A DNA stretch of 64,000 nt from Microbacterium marinilacus (GCF_019753765.1 NZ_JAIJZW010000010.1:62001-126000); one strand, 5' to 3'. Shown: positions 52,237-61,157, counted from the stretch's first letter. A program made the numbers and translations. Notes: a model not told the origin generated them from the sequence alone.

Positions 52237-54581
52237 CCATCGACACCGTCACCCCCGCCATCGCGATCGCGCGTGTCGACCCGGACCGCGACGCGGCGCT
52301 CGTGCACGCCTGGCTGACCCATCCGCGGGCGCGGTTCTGGGAGATGACAGGGATCGACGCCGACGAGGCGCGCGCCTACCTGACGCGTGTGACGGACGAC
52401 CCGCACCAGGACGCCTGGCTCGGCCGCGTCGACGGGAAGCCGCTGTTCTACGTCGAGACCTACGACCCGGCGCGCGTGCTGCCCGCGGACGTCCTGACGC
52501 CGGCGGCGGGCGACGTCGGCATGCACCTGCTGGTGGCTCCGCCCGACGGCGCCGCGCGACGCGGGCTCACGTCGGAGATCATGGCGGCGGTGATGCGGCA
52601 TTGCCTCGACCCGCTCGGCGGCCTCGGAGCGGACAGGGTGGTGGTCGAGCCCGACGTCCGCAACGCCGCCATCCTCTCCAAGAACGCCGCCGCCGGGTTC
52701 CGCGTGGTGAACGAGGCCGACGTCGTGATCGACGGCATCGCCAAGCGCGCCGCCGTGAGCGTCTGCACCCGCCAGGACTTCGCGGCGAGCCCGCTCGGGG
52801 ACGGGCCGGCAGCGGCCGAGTCGGCCCATCTGGACGGCGACCTCGGGCGGCGGGCCCACCGGCACCTCGTCGCCAAGGCGATCGCCGAGTTCGCGCACGA
52901 GCGCATGATCGCCCCGGAGCCGGACGGCGCGGGAGGATGGGCGCTGCGCGTCCCCGACCATGACGTCGCCTACGCCTTCAGCGCGCGCGTGCTCCCGCTC
53001 GAGCACTGGGCCATCGACGAGGCGTCGATCGTCCGTCGCATCGGGGGCGCCGAGACGCCGCTCGACGTGCTCGAGCTGATCCTCGAGCTGCAGACGCGGC
53101 TCGGTCTGTCGGACGAGCTGCTTCCCGTCTACCTCGAGGAGCTGTCGTCGACGCTGGCGAGCGCGATGTCCAAGCTGCAGGGCGCGCGCGACGGCGACGC
53201 CCCCACGGCGGCGGCGCTCCTGAGCGCCGACCTGCAGCAGACCGAGGCCGCGATGACGGAGGGCCATCCCGGCTTCGTCGCGAACAACGGCCGCATCGGC
53301 TTCTCGCTGTCGGACTACCGCGCGTACGCCCCGGAGCGAGGCGGGCGCGTGCGGCTGCAGTGGGTGGCGGCGCGGCGCGAGCTGTCGCACCTGTCGCTCG
53401 GGCGCGGGCTCGACGAGGCCCGTCATCTCGAGGCTGCGCTCGCCCCCGATGAGCGCACCGCGTTCGCTTCGCGCCTGGCCGACCGTGGCCTGGACCCGGC
53501 GGACTACCACCTGCTGCCGGTGCACCCCTGGCAGGCAGAGCACCGTCTGCCGATCACGTTCGCGGCCGACGTCGCCCGAGGCGACCTCGTGCCCGTCGGG
53601 ACCGGGGCCGACGAGCATCAGCCTCAGCAGTCGATCCGCACCTTCTACAACCTGACCCGGCACGGCGCGCCGTACGTGAAGGTGGCGCTGGCGATCCAGA
53701 ACATGGGGTTCCTCAGGGGCCTGTCGCCGAAGTACATGCGCGACACCCCCGCGATCAACGACTGGGTGTCCGACGTGGTGGCGGGCGACGACGCGTTCGC
53801 GCAGGCGGGCTTCGGTCTGCTGCGCGAGCGGGCCGCCCTGGGCTACACCGGCGACGTGTACCACCGCTCGCACGTCGACAGCGCTCACCGCAGGATGCTC
53901 GCCGCCCTGTGGCGGGAGAGCCCCGCGACGATGACCGCGCCCGGCGAGAGACTCGCCACCATGGCCTCCCTGCTGCACCGCGACCACGAGGGCGCCGCCG
54001 TCGCGAGCGCGCTCGTCAGGGAGTCGGGCATCGGCGCGGAGGCGTGGCTGGGCCGGTACATCGACGCGTACCTCCTGCCGCTCGTGCACGGCGTGCTCGC
54101 GCACGACCTGGCGTTCATGCCGCACGGCGAGAACCTGATCCTCGTGCTGCGCGACCACGTCGTCGAGCGGGTGCTCATGAAGGACATCGGCGAGGAGGTC
54201 GCCGTGCTCGGCGACCGCGGGCTGCCGCCCGGCGTCGAGCGGATCCGCGCGGTCGTGTCGGGGCGGGAGAAGGCCCTCGCGATCTTCACCGACGTGTTCG
54301 ACGGAGTGCTGCGCCACCTCTCGGCGATCCTCGAGACCGACGGCGTCCTGACCGCGGAGCGGTTCTGGCGGGTGGTGGCCGGGCGTCTCGACCGCTACGA
54401 GTCGGCGCACCCCGAGCACGCGCGCGGGCTCACGGGCGACGTCGACCTGAGAGCGGCGCGCTTCCCGCACTCGTGCCTCAACCGGCTGCAGCTGCGCAAC
54501 ACGCTGCAGATGGTCGACCTGGGCAATCAGGCCGAGTCGCTGCTGTACGCCGGGGAGATGGACAACCCCGTGCGGCGCTGA
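52233..54581 (+). CDS. desCD: Fused N-acyltransferase (DesC-like) and NIS siderophore synthetase (DesD-like)
   Basis: 782-residue fusion performing the last two steps of desferrioxamine-type assembly. Residues 1-185 are an IucB/RhbD-like acyl-CoA N-acyltransferase (HPRARFWEMTGID, VGMHLLVAPPDGAARRGLTSEIMAAVM, RVVVEPDVRNAAILSKNAAAGF). Residues about 200-780 are an IucA/IucC synthetase: TEGHPGFVANNGRIGFSLSDYRAYAPE (ATP/substrate loop), LPVHPWQAEH, SIRTFYNLTRHGAPYVKVAL, and the FhuF-like C-terminal half with MPHGENLILVLRD. The enzyme would acylate N-hydroxycadaverine with succinyl- or acetyl-CoA, then oligomerise or cyclise. In Streptomyces these are two genes, desC and desD. ATG overlaps the desB stop. 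Confidence 0.92.
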   Translation: MTIDTVTPAIAIARVDPDRDAALVHAWLTHPRARFWEMTGIDADEARAYLTRVTDDPHQDAWLGRVDGKPLFYVETYDPARVLPADVLTPAAGDVGMHLLVAPPDGAARRGLTSEIMAAVMRHCLDPLGGLGADRVVVEPDVRNAAILSKNAAAGFRVVNEADVVIDGIAKRAAVSVCTRQDFAASPLGDGPAAAESAHLDGDLGRRAHRHLVAKAIAEFAHERMIAPEPDGAGGWALRVPDHDVAYAFSARVLPLEHWAIDEASIVRRIGGAETPLDVLELILELQTRLGLSDELLPVYLEELSSTLASAMSKLQGARDGDAPTAAALLSADLQQTEAAMTEGHPGFVANNGRIGFSLSDYRAYAPERGGRVRLQWVAARRELSHLSLGRGLDEARHLEAALAPDERTAFASRLADRGLDPADYHLLPVHPWQAEHRLPITFAADVARGDLVPVGTGADEHQPQQSIRTFYNLTRHGAPYVKVALAIQNMGFLRGLSPKYMRDTPAINDWVSDVVAGDDAFAQAGFGLLRERAALGYTGDVYHRSHVDSAHRRMLAALWRESPATMTAPGERLATMASLLHRDHEGAAVASALVRESGIGAEAWLGRYIDAYLLPLVHGVLAHDLAFMPHGENLILVLRDHVVERVLMKDIGEEVAVLGDRGLPPGVERIRAVVSGREKALAIFTDVFDGVLRHLSAILETDGVLTAERFWRVVAGRLDRYESAHPEHARGLTGDVDLRAARFPHSCLNRLQLRNTLQMVDLGNQAESLLYAGEMDNPVRR

Positions 54582-54591
54582 GCCGCCGGTG

Positions 54592-54630
54592 GCGGGCGCT
54601 CCGCGCGGACTCGCGTCGCGGGGCGCCCGC
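54592..54630. terminator. Bidirectional terminator between desCD and the PiT operon
   Basis: 14-pair stem including one G-U (54592-54605 with 54617-54630), 11-nt loop, between convergent stops at 54581 and 54633. Confidence 0.7.
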
Positions 54631-54632
54631 GG

Positions 54633-54959
54633 TCAGCCGAGGACGATGAGGAGGATGCCGGCGACCACCGCGAGAGCGCAGACGACGAAGCAGACGTACG
54701 CCGCCACCATGGAGGCGGTCTTCTGCGCCTCCGTCAGCGGGCTCTTCGACGCGGCCTTCGCCGCCGCCTTCTCGGCGCGCTTGATCTGCTTGGGCGAGAG
54801 CACGGTGATGGCGTCGGTGAAGGTCACGGGTGCGACCACGGGGATCCGGCCGCTGCGCGCGAGCAGCCGCAGGCCCAGCGCGTAGAAGCCGACCACGAGG
54901 ACCGCGCCGACGAGCGCCGCGGCGAACACCTGCAGGAAGGCGATCCAGTCGATGGTCAC
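54633..54959 (-). CDS. Small two-helix membrane protein linked to PiT
   Basis: 108 residues. Helix 1 at about 7-28 (FLQVFAAALVGAVLVVGFYALG) and helix 2 at about 85-107, with a Lys/Ala-rich cytoplasmic loop (RAEKAAAKAASKSP) between. The GTG overlaps the pit stop (GTGA), so it is co-translated with the phosphate transporter. It may stabilise or regulate the transporter; no domain is recognised. Confidence 0.78.
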   Translation of the reverse strand: MTIDWIAFLQVFAAALVGAVLVVGFYALGLRLLARSGRIPVVAPVTFTDAITVLSPKQIKRAEKAAAKAASKSPLTEAQKTASMVAAYVCFVVCALAVVAGILLIVLG

Positions 54960-56224
54960 TTCTGCTCCCCCTTGGCCGCCGCCTTCTCCTTCTGCGCCTT
55001 CCGCCGGGCCTTCTCGGCCAGGGCGCGCTGCTGCCGGCGGGTGGGCGGCGGGTTCTCGTCGACCTTGACCGCGTGGCCCGACTCGGCGACCTCGCTCATG
55101 GCGTTGCCGGCATGGACCTCGTCGCGACGCGAGCGCAGGAACAGGGCGACGATGATGATCGCGGCGATCACGGCGTCGATCGCGACGCCGAGCATGCCGA
55201 GGCCGAGGTTCTGCGTCCACACGACGAGCAGCGCGGCCAGCGCTCCCACCAGGCCGGCGGCCGGCAGGGTCAGCAGCCAGCCGACCGCGATCCGGCCCAC
55301 CGTCCGCCAGCGCACCTCGGAGCCGCGACGACCGAGGCCCGAGCCGATGACCGAGCCGGAGGCGACCTGGGTGGTCGACAGCGCGAAGCCCAGGTGGCTC
55401 GACGCCAGGATCGTCGCGGCGGTCGAGGTCTCGGCGGCGAAGCCCTGCGCCGGCTTGACGTCCGTGAGCCCCTTGCCGAGCGTGCGGATGATCCGCCAGC
55501 CGCCCACGTAGGTGCCGAGGGCGATGGCCGTCGCCGCGGAGAAGACGACCCACAGCTGGGGCTCGTGATGCTCGGACGACTGCCACCCCGCCGCGATCAG
55601 GGCCAGGGTGATCACGCCCATCGTCTTCTGCGCGTCGTTCGTGCCGTGTGCGAGCGCCACGAGCGACGACGTGAAGATCTGGCCCCAGCGGAAGCCGTCG
55701 CGGCCGTCCGGCTTGCCGTCGTACCGGCGCGTGACCGCGTAGGCGATCTTGGTGACCGCGAACGCGATGATGCCCGCGGTGAGCGGTGCGAGCAGCGCAG
55801 GCAGCACCACCTTCGACACCACGATGCCGAAGTCGATGCCCGCGGCCCCGAAGCCGACGAGGGTCGCGCCGATGAGGCCGCCGAACAGGGCGTGCGACGA
55901 GCTCGACGGCAGTCCCAGCAGCCAGGTGAGCATGTTCCACGTGATCGCGCCGATGAGGCCGGCGAAGATCAGCGACGGGAACACGTCCCCGGAGATCTGG
56001 TCCTCCCGGATCATGCCGCCCGAGATGGTCTTTGCGACCTCCGTCGAGAGGAACGCGCCGACGAGGTTCAGCACGGCGGCGAGCGCGACCGCGGTCTTGG
56101 GCTTCAGCGCACCGGTCGCGATGGGGGTCGCCATCGCGTTGGCGGTGTCGTGGAAGCCGTTCGTGAAGTCGAAGAAGAGCGCGAGTGCGATGACCAGCGC
56201 GACGATGAGGGCTGCGGTTTCCAC
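54956..56224 (-). CDS. pit: Low-affinity inorganic phosphate transporter (PiT/PHO4 family)
   Basis: 422-residue ion-coupled phosphate symporter. The duplicated PiT signature GFHDTANAMATPI (about residues 23-35) and ALAHGTNDAQKTMG (second half) mark the two inverted repeats. LPSSSSHALFGGLIGATLVG is the conserved loop between them. About ten helices and a Lys/Arg-rich cytoplasmic tail. A PHO-box-like repeat lies 74 bp upstream, in reverse orientation to the gene, which would be unusual for a PiT gene because Pho control typically targets high-affinity systems. Confidence 0.92.
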   Translation of the reverse strand: METAALIVALVIALALFFDFTNGFHDTANAMATPIATGALKPKTAVALAAVLNLVGAFLSTEVAKTISGGMIREDQISGDVFPSLIFAGLIGAITWNMLTWLLGLPSSSSHALFGGLIGATLVGFGAAGIDFGIVVSKVVLPALLAPLTAGIIAFAVTKIAYAVTRRYDGKPDGRDGFRWGQIFTSSLVALAHGTNDAQKTMGVITLALIAAGWQSSEHHEPQLWVVFSAATAIALGTYVGGWRIIRTLGKGLTDVKPAQGFAAETSTAATILASSHLGFALSTTQVASGSVIGSGLGRRGSEVRWRTVGRIAVGWLLTLPAAGLVGALAALLVVWTQNLGLGMLGVAIDAVIAAIIIVALFLRSRRDEVHAGNAMSEVAESGHAVKVDENPPPTRRQQRALAEKARRKAQKEKAAAKGEQK

Positions 56225-56297
56225 CGTCCGCCTTCCAGGATGCGGGTGACGTCCGCCGCGGCTCGATGCGGGGAGCGCGACGAGGGGCGAACGAAGA

Positions 56298-56319
56298 GTT
56301 CACCGGCTGTTCGAGGTCT
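56298..56319 (+). promoter_or_regulatory. Candidate PHO box upstream of pit (opposite orientation)
   Basis: Unit 1 GTTCACCGGCT (56298-56308), unit 2 GTTCGAGGTCT (56309-56319). Immediately followed by a perfect 6-bp dyad GTCTGG-CAA-CCAGAC (56316-56330). Whether it acts on pit or on the downstream peptidase gene is unclear. Confidence 0.32.
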
Positions 56320-56457
56320 GGCAACCAGACAGTCACCAATCGTCGCACCGCCCGCCCGGGGCGGTCAAACCGGATGGAGCGCGTCGCGCGGCGCGAGGGA
56401 CGTCGAGCGCGTTCGACCGGGCGGCGGACGCGGCGTCCGGCGGGGCACGGGGCCGGT

Positions 56458-56463
56458 TAGCGT
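56458..56463 (+). promoter_or_regulatory. -10 element TAGCGT, leaderless promoter
   Basis: Ends 6 bp before the ATG at 56470 of the oligopeptidase gene. Confidence 0.5.
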
Positions 56464-56469
56464 TGTCGG

Positions 56470-58629
56470 ATGACCGCGAACGCGCCGCACGCCGCCTCCG
56501 CCCCGATCCCCGCCCGTCGTCCCGCCCCGCGCACCCACCACGGGGACACGTTCGAGGACCCGTACGAGTGGCTGCGCGAGAAGGACTCCCCGGAGGTGAT
56601 CGCGCACCTCGAGGCCGAGAACGCGCACACCGACGCGGCGCTCGCGCACCTCGAGCCGTTGCGTGAGCGCATCTTCCAGGAGATCAAGACGCGGGTGCGC
56701 GAGACCGACCTCAGCCTGCCCAGCCGCCGCGGCGCCTGGTGGTACTACGGCCGCACGGTCGCCGGGAAGCAGTACGGCATCCAGTGCCGCGCCCCCATCT
56801 CGGGCCCGGACGACTGGACCCCGCCGACCCTGAGCCCCGACGTCGAGGTGCCCGGCGAGCAGGTGCTGCTGGACGCCAACGCCGAGGCGGAGGGCCAGGA
56901 GTTCTTCTCGCTCGGCTCGTTCGACGTCTCCGACGACGGCACGCGCATGCTGTGGGGCGTGGACGTGTCGGGCGACGAGCGCTACACCGTCCGCGTCAAG
57001 GACCTGGCGACCGGGCAGACGCTGCCGGACGTGCTGGAGGGCACGTTCTCGGGCGCGCACTTCCTGCCGGACGGCACGCACGTCGTCTACACCACCGTCG
57101 ACGACGCCTGGCGTCCCGACCGCGCATGGCTGCATCCCGTCGGGAGGGCAGGCCGCGACGACGACCGCGAGATCTACCGCGACGACGACGAGCGGTTCTG
57201 GGTCGGCGCCGGCGTCACGCGCAGCAACCGGTTCCTCGTCGTGGAGTCGGGGTCGAGCGTGACGAGCGAGGTCGCGCTGCTCGACGCCGCGACGGTGGCT
57301 GCGGACGCGGAGGCGACGCCCCGCGTCGTCTGGCCGCGCCGCGAGGGCGTGGAGTACGGCGTGGACCACGCGGTCGTGGACGGCGACGACTGGCTGTACA
57401 TCCTGCACAACGACGGCGCGCTGGACTTCGAGCTGGTGCGTGCGCGCCCCGAGGCTCCCGAAGAGCTCGAGACGGTGCTGGCGCACGAGCCGGGGCGCCG
57501 CCTGCTCGACATCGACTGCTTCCGCGACTTCGCCGTCGTCGAGTACCGGCGCGAGGGACTGCCGCGCCTCGCGCTGCTCGACTACCGCACCCACGAGCTG
57601 ACCGAGATCGAGTTCGACGAGCCCCTCTACGCCGCGGGCCTCAGCGGCAACCCCGAGTGGGCTCCGCCGGTGCTGCGCATCGGCTACGGCTCGTTCACGA
57701 CGCCCGGCTCGGTGTTCGAGTACGTGCTGCCCGGTTCGAACGGAGTGAGCGACGGCGCACCGGGCGACCTGATCCTCCGCCGCCAGGTCGAGGTGCTGGG
57801 CGGCTACGACGCCGCCGAGTACGGCCAGGCCCGCCTGTGGGCGCCGGCCGCGGACGGCACGCGCGTCCCGGTGTCGCTGGTGTGGAAGCGTTCGTTCGGC
57901 GAGCCGGGGACGTCCGTCCGGCCGGTGCACCTGTACGGCTACGGGTCGTACGAGCACTCGATCGACCCGTCGTTCTCGGTCGCGCGGCTCTCCGAGCTCG
58001 ACCGCGGGGTGGTGTTCGCCGTCGCCCACGTGCGCGGCGGCGGCGAGATGGGCCGGCAGTGGTACGAGGACGGCAAGCTGCAGGCGAAGCGCAACACGTT
58101 CACGGACTTCGTGGACGTCGCCCGCCACCTCGTCTCCGAGGGCTACACGACGCCGGACCGGCTGGTCGCCGAGGGCGGCTCGGCCGGCGGCCTGCTGATG
58201 GGCGCGATCGCGAACCTCGCGCCGGAGCTCTTCGCCGGAGTACTGGCGGACGTGCCCTTCGTCGACGCGCTGACGACGATCCTCGACCCGTCGCTTCCGC
58301 TGACGGTGATCGAGTGGGACGAGTGGGGAGATCCGCTGCACCACGCGGAGGTCTACGAGTACATGAGGTCGTACACGCCCTACGAGAACGTGCGCGAGGG
58401 CGTCGCCTACCCGCGCATCCTCGCGATGACGTCGCTCAACGACACGCGCGTGCTGTACGTCGAACCCGCGAAGTGGGTCGCCCGCCTGCGCGAGGTCGGC
58501 GCGGACGCCCTGTTCAAGATCGAGATGGTCGCGGGGCACGGCGGGGTCAGCGGGCGCTACAACGCCTGGCGCGAGCGCTCGTTCCAGCTGGCGTGGCTGC
58601 TCGACGTGCTCGGCGTCGCCGACTCCTGA
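56470..58629 (+). CDS. ptrB: S9 family prolyl oligopeptidase (oligopeptidase B)
   Basis: 719-residue cytoplasmic serine peptidase cleaving short peptides after basic residues. An N-terminal seven-bladed propeller (about 80-420) starts after DPYEWLREKDSPEVIAHLEAEN. The catalytic domain holds the nucleophile Ser in EGGSAGGLLMGA, then NDTRV with the Asp and GHGG with the His. Upstream of the Ser, VFAVAHVRGGGEMGRQWYEDGK is an oligopeptidase B hallmark. Length fits OpdB. Leaderless mRNA predicted. Confidence 0.93.
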   Translation: MTANAPHAASAPIPARRPAPRTHHGDTFEDPYEWLREKDSPEVIAHLEAENAHTDAALAHLEPLRERIFQEIKTRVRETDLSLPSRRGAWWYYGRTVAGKQYGIQCRAPISGPDDWTPPTLSPDVEVPGEQVLLDANAEAEGQEFFSLGSFDVSDDGTRMLWGVDVSGDERYTVRVKDLATGQTLPDVLEGTFSGAHFLPDGTHVVYTTVDDAWRPDRAWLHPVGRAGRDDDREIYRDDDERFWVGAGVTRSNRFLVVESGSSVTSEVALLDAATVAADAEATPRVVWPRREGVEYGVDHAVVDGDDWLYILHNDGALDFELVRARPEAPEELETVLAHEPGRRLLDIDCFRDFAVVEYRREGLPRLALLDYRTHELTEIEFDEPLYAAGLSGNPEWAPPVLRIGYGSFTTPGSVFEYVLPGSNGVSDGAPGDLILRRQVEVLGGYDAAEYGQARLWAPAADGTRVPVSLVWKRSFGEPGTSVRPVHLYGYGSYEHSIDPSFSVARLSELDRGVVFAVAHVRGGGEMGRQWYEDGKLQAKRNTFTDFVDVARHLVSEGYTTPDRLVAEGGSAGGLLMGAIANLAPELFAGVLADVPFVDALTTILDPSLPLTVIEWDEWGDPLHHAEVYEYMRSYTPYENVREGVAYPRILAMTSLNDTRVLYVEPAKWVARLREVGADALFKIEMVAGHGGVSGRYNAWRERSFQLAWLLDVLGVADS

Positions 58630-58654
58630 CGCCCCACGTCGGCCCCGGGCCGGC

Positions 58655-58738
58655 GCCGTGTCCCACTTGGTGCCCGCCCGACCGGAGCCGTGTCCCACTT
58701 CGTGCCCGTCCACCCGGGCGTGTGTCCCACTTGACGCC
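58655..58738. repeat. Three-copy 32-bp repeat array, left of the AbiEi/DUF559 gene
   Basis: Units at 58655-58686, 58687-58718 and a degenerate third at about 58719-58738. Each carries GTGTCCCACTT, and the first two continue with GTGCCCG. The array lies in the gap after the peptidase gene. Confidence 0.7.
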
Positions 58739-58754
58739 GGTCTGCGTAAGCAAT

Positions 58755-58772
58755 CGGGCCACAACTGGGACA
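58755..58772. repeat. Inverted copy of the TGTCCCA repeat core
   Basis: CAACTGGGACATG, the reverse complement of the repeat core (one mismatch), facing the array at 58655-58738 and able to form a stem with it. Confidence 0.55.
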
Positions 58773-58908
58773 TGCCGCGGGGCGGGGTGGGTGGGGCCGG
58801 GAGCTGAAGGCAGGCGGGGTCTCGTCCACAACGGCCGATCCGATGATCGGCGATCCCCATCGTCATGGGTGCGGCACACCGTCCTCCGCTGCTCGCCACA
58901 CTCGGTGC

Positions 58909-59847
58909 ATGCGCACTCCCGCACCGCTGCCGCCCGGCGCACCCGGCCGGTTCCTCGTCTCGGAGGCACTCGCGAACGGTGTCAGCGCGAAACGACTGCG
59001 CGCCGCCGACCTCGCCACGCCCCACCGCGGCGTCCGGATCGCGACAGAGCCACCCGCCTTCTTCACCGGCCGCGACCAGGACCGGCGGCAGGCGGTCGCG
59101 GCCGCCGGCTGGAAGTACGCGCCGCGCCTCAAGGACTGGCAGTTCTTCAGCCACGAGACCGCTCTCGCCCTGCTCGGAGCTCCCCTGCCAGAGCCGCCGC
59201 ACGAGGTCGGCCTGCACGTGTCGGCGCATCGCCCCCGTCGCGAGCCGCGCATCGCCGGCGTCGGAGGCCACCGGCTCCAGACCCGCGATCCCGCCTGGTT
59301 CGTCACACGCACGGGGTTCCGCGTGGAGGACGCGGCGCGCGCATGGCGCCAGGCCGGCACCCTGTGGGGACTGGACGATCTCATCGCGGCCGCCGACTTC
59401 CTCGTGCTGCCTCGCACCCGTCTCGCGACGATCGACGAGCTGGAGACCGAGGTCGAGCTCATGGGCGATACGGGCGACGGACGCCTGACGCGCGCGCTGC
59501 GGGAGGTGCGCGTCGGGGCCGAGTCGGCAGGCGAGACGCGCTCACGCCTGCTGGTCACCCGATCCGGCCTTCCCGAGCCCGTGCTGCAGTACGAGCTCTT
59601 CGACGCGCACGGGCTCTTCGTCGCCCGGCTCGACGCCGCCTATCCGGAGTACCGCCTGGCGTTCGAGTACGACGGCCGTCACCATGCCGATCCCCAGCAG
59701 TTCGCCAAGGACGCCGATCGGTGGGAGGCGATCCGCAAGACAGGATGGCGCCTCGTCCGGATCCTCAGCCATCACGTCCGGGGAGGCTCGCCCGCCGCGG
59801 TCTCCATGGTCCGGGAAGCGCTGCGCGAGTGCGGCTGGCACGGCTGA
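58909..59847 (+). CDS. AbiEi-type HTH / DUF559 endonuclease-like protein
   Basis: 312-residue protein. The N-terminus (about 15-55, FLVSEALANGVSAKRLRAADLATPHRGVRI) resembles the AbiEi antitoxin winged helix, followed by a GALLG-like central part (FSHETALALLGAPLP). The C-terminus (about 220-310) resembles DUF559, a Vsr/PD-(D/E)XK nuclease fold: RLAFEYDGRHH holds the acidic residue, then a Trp/Lys-containing KTGWRLVRI strand. No toxin gene is adjacent. Such solitary genes are often multicopy in actinobacteria. TGTCCCA repeats flank it on both sides in opposite orientation. Confidence 0.78.
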   Translation: MRTPAPLPPGAPGRFLVSEALANGVSAKRLRAADLATPHRGVRIATEPPAFFTGRDQDRRQAVAAAGWKYAPRLKDWQFFSHETALALLGAPLPEPPHEVGLHVSAHRPRREPRIAGVGGHRLQTRDPAWFVTRTGFRVEDAARAWRQAGTLWGLDDLIAAADFLVLPRTRLATIDELETEVELMGDTGDGRLTRALREVRVGAESAGETRSRLLVTRSGLPEPVLQYELFDAHGLFVARLDAAYPEYRLAFEYDGRHHADPQQFAKDADRWEAIRKTGWRLVRILSHHVRGGSPAAVSMVREALRECGWHG

Positions 59848-59930
59848 TCCCCCGGTCCGTATCGGTATCCCCGGCGCGGAGCCGCGCGTCTGACGGTGTC
59901 CCCATAGGTGCCGGAATCGGAATGTGGATC

Positions 59931-59996
59931 GGGCGGAAACTGGGACACGGACGGGCACAAACCGGGCGGAAACTGGGACACGGACGGGCACAAACC
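59931..59996. repeat. Two perfect 33-bp tandem copies, right of the AbiEi/DUF559 gene
   Basis: Copies at 59931-59963 and 59964-59996, then a truncated third GGGCGG. Each carries AACTGGGACACGG and ACGGGCACAA, the reverse complement of the motifs in the array at 58655-58738. Confidence 0.85.
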
Positions 59997-60050
59997 GGGC
60001 GGGGCCTTCTCTCCGCCGCGGGCCCACGCGGACGATGCCCCGGTGAGACG

Positions 60051-60091
60051 GGAGAGGCTCCCGAGCGCCGCACGCGCCGGGGAGCCTCTCC
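60051..60091. terminator. Hairpin after pfkA
   Basis: Perfect 12-bp stem (60051-60062 with 60080-60091) 15 nt beyond the pfkA stop on the minus strand. Confidence 0.75.
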
Positions 60092-60105
60092 ATAGGTCTC
60101 GTGGA

Positions 60106-61134
60106 TCAGCCGAACAGGGCCGCCGCCTCCTCGTAGCGGGACAGCGGGACGGTGTGCAGCTCGCCGAGCGCGTCGGCGAACGGCACGCGCACGATGTCGG
60201 TGCCCCGCAGGGCGACCATCGAGCCCCAGTCGCCGTCGACCACCGCGTCGGCCGTATGGAGGCCGAGACGCGTGGCGAGCACCCGGTCGAAGCCCGAGGG
60301 CGACCCGCCGCGCTGGATGTGCCCCAGCACCGTGGCGCGCGTCTCGATGCCGGTGAGGCGCTCGATCTCCGGCGCGAGGATCTCGCTGATGCCGCCCAGG
60401 CGAGGACGGTTGAAGGCGTCGAGCCCCTTGTCGCTGTACGCCTCCTCCTGCCCCTTGAGCTTGAACCCCTCGGACACGACGACGAGGGGAGCGCGGCCGC
60501 GCTCGAACGCCGACGTCACCTGCGCGGTGATCTCGTCGATCGACAGCGGCACCTCGGGGATGCAGATGACGTGCGCGCCGGCGGCCATCCCGGCGTGCAG
60601 CGCGATCCAGCCCACGTGGCGGCCCATGACCTCGGCGACCATGCACCGCTGGTGGGAGTCGCCCGTGGTGCGCAGGCGGTCCATCGCCTCGGTGGCGATG
60701 TTCACCGCCGTGTCGAAGCCGAACGAGTAGTCGGTGGCGCCGAGGTCGTTGTCGATCGTCTTCGGGACGCCGAAGACGTTCACGCCGTCCTTCGCCAGGC
60801 GGTCCGCAGCCGCCAGGGTGCCCTCGCCGCCGATCGCGACGATGCCGTCGATGCCGTGCTCGGCGAGCGTGGCCTTGATGTTCTCCGCGCCGCCGCGGTC
60901 GCCCTCGTACGGGTTCGTGCGACTCGTGCCGAGGATGGTGCCGCCCACCTTCGCGAGGCCCTTGACCTCGTGCCGGGTGAGGGGGAAGAAGTCCGCGTCG
61001 ACGACGCCGCGCCAACCGTCGCGGATGCCGACGAACTCCAGGTCGTAGCTGGTGGTGCCCTTGAGGACGATGCCTCGGATGACCGCATTCAGTCCGGGGC
61101 AATCACCCCCGGACGTGAGGATTCCGATCTTCAT
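60106..61134 (-). CDS. pfkA: 6-phosphofructokinase
   Basis: 342-residue group III phosphofructokinase of glycolysis. Motifs: TSGGDCPGLNAVIRG (phosphate loop), VAIGGEGTLAAADRLA, VPKTIDNDLGATDYSFGFDTAV with the catalytic Asp, and VMGRHVGWIALH. Gly in GGEG points to ATP as donor, while Lys in PKTIDND is the residue of PPi enzymes; Streptomyces enzymes with the same mix use ATP, so ATP is favoured. Leaderless: TAGCGT ends 7 bp before the ATG. Confidence 0.94.
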   Translation of the reverse strand: MKIGILTSGGDCPGLNAVIRGIVLKGTTSYDLEFVGIRDGWRGVVDADFFPLTRHEVKGLAKVGGTILGTSRTNPYEGDRGGAENIKATLAEHGIDGIVAIGGEGTLAAADRLAKDGVNVFGVPKTIDNDLGATDYSFGFDTAVNIATEAMDRLRTTGDSHQRCMVAEVMGRHVGWIALHAGMAAGAHVICIPEVPLSIDEITAQVTSAFERGRAPLVVVSEGFKLKGQEEAYSDKGLDAFNRPRLGGISEILAPEIERLTGIETRATVLGHIQRGGSPSGFDRVLATRLGLHTADAVVDGDWGSMVALRGTDIVRVPFADALGELHTVPLSRYEEAAALFG

Positions 61135-61141
61135 GAGATCG

Positions 61142-61147
61142 ACGCTA
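61142..61147 (-). promoter_or_regulatory. -10 element TAGCGT of pfkA, leaderless
   Basis: Minus-strand hexamer ending 7 bp before the pfkA ATG at 61134. Confidence 0.5.
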
Positions 61148-61157
61148 GCCGATACGA

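Noticed and set aside
59931..59996. Direct 33-bp repeats that could suggest a CRISPR array
   Set aside because: The copies are contiguous with no spacers, and no cas gene is nearby.
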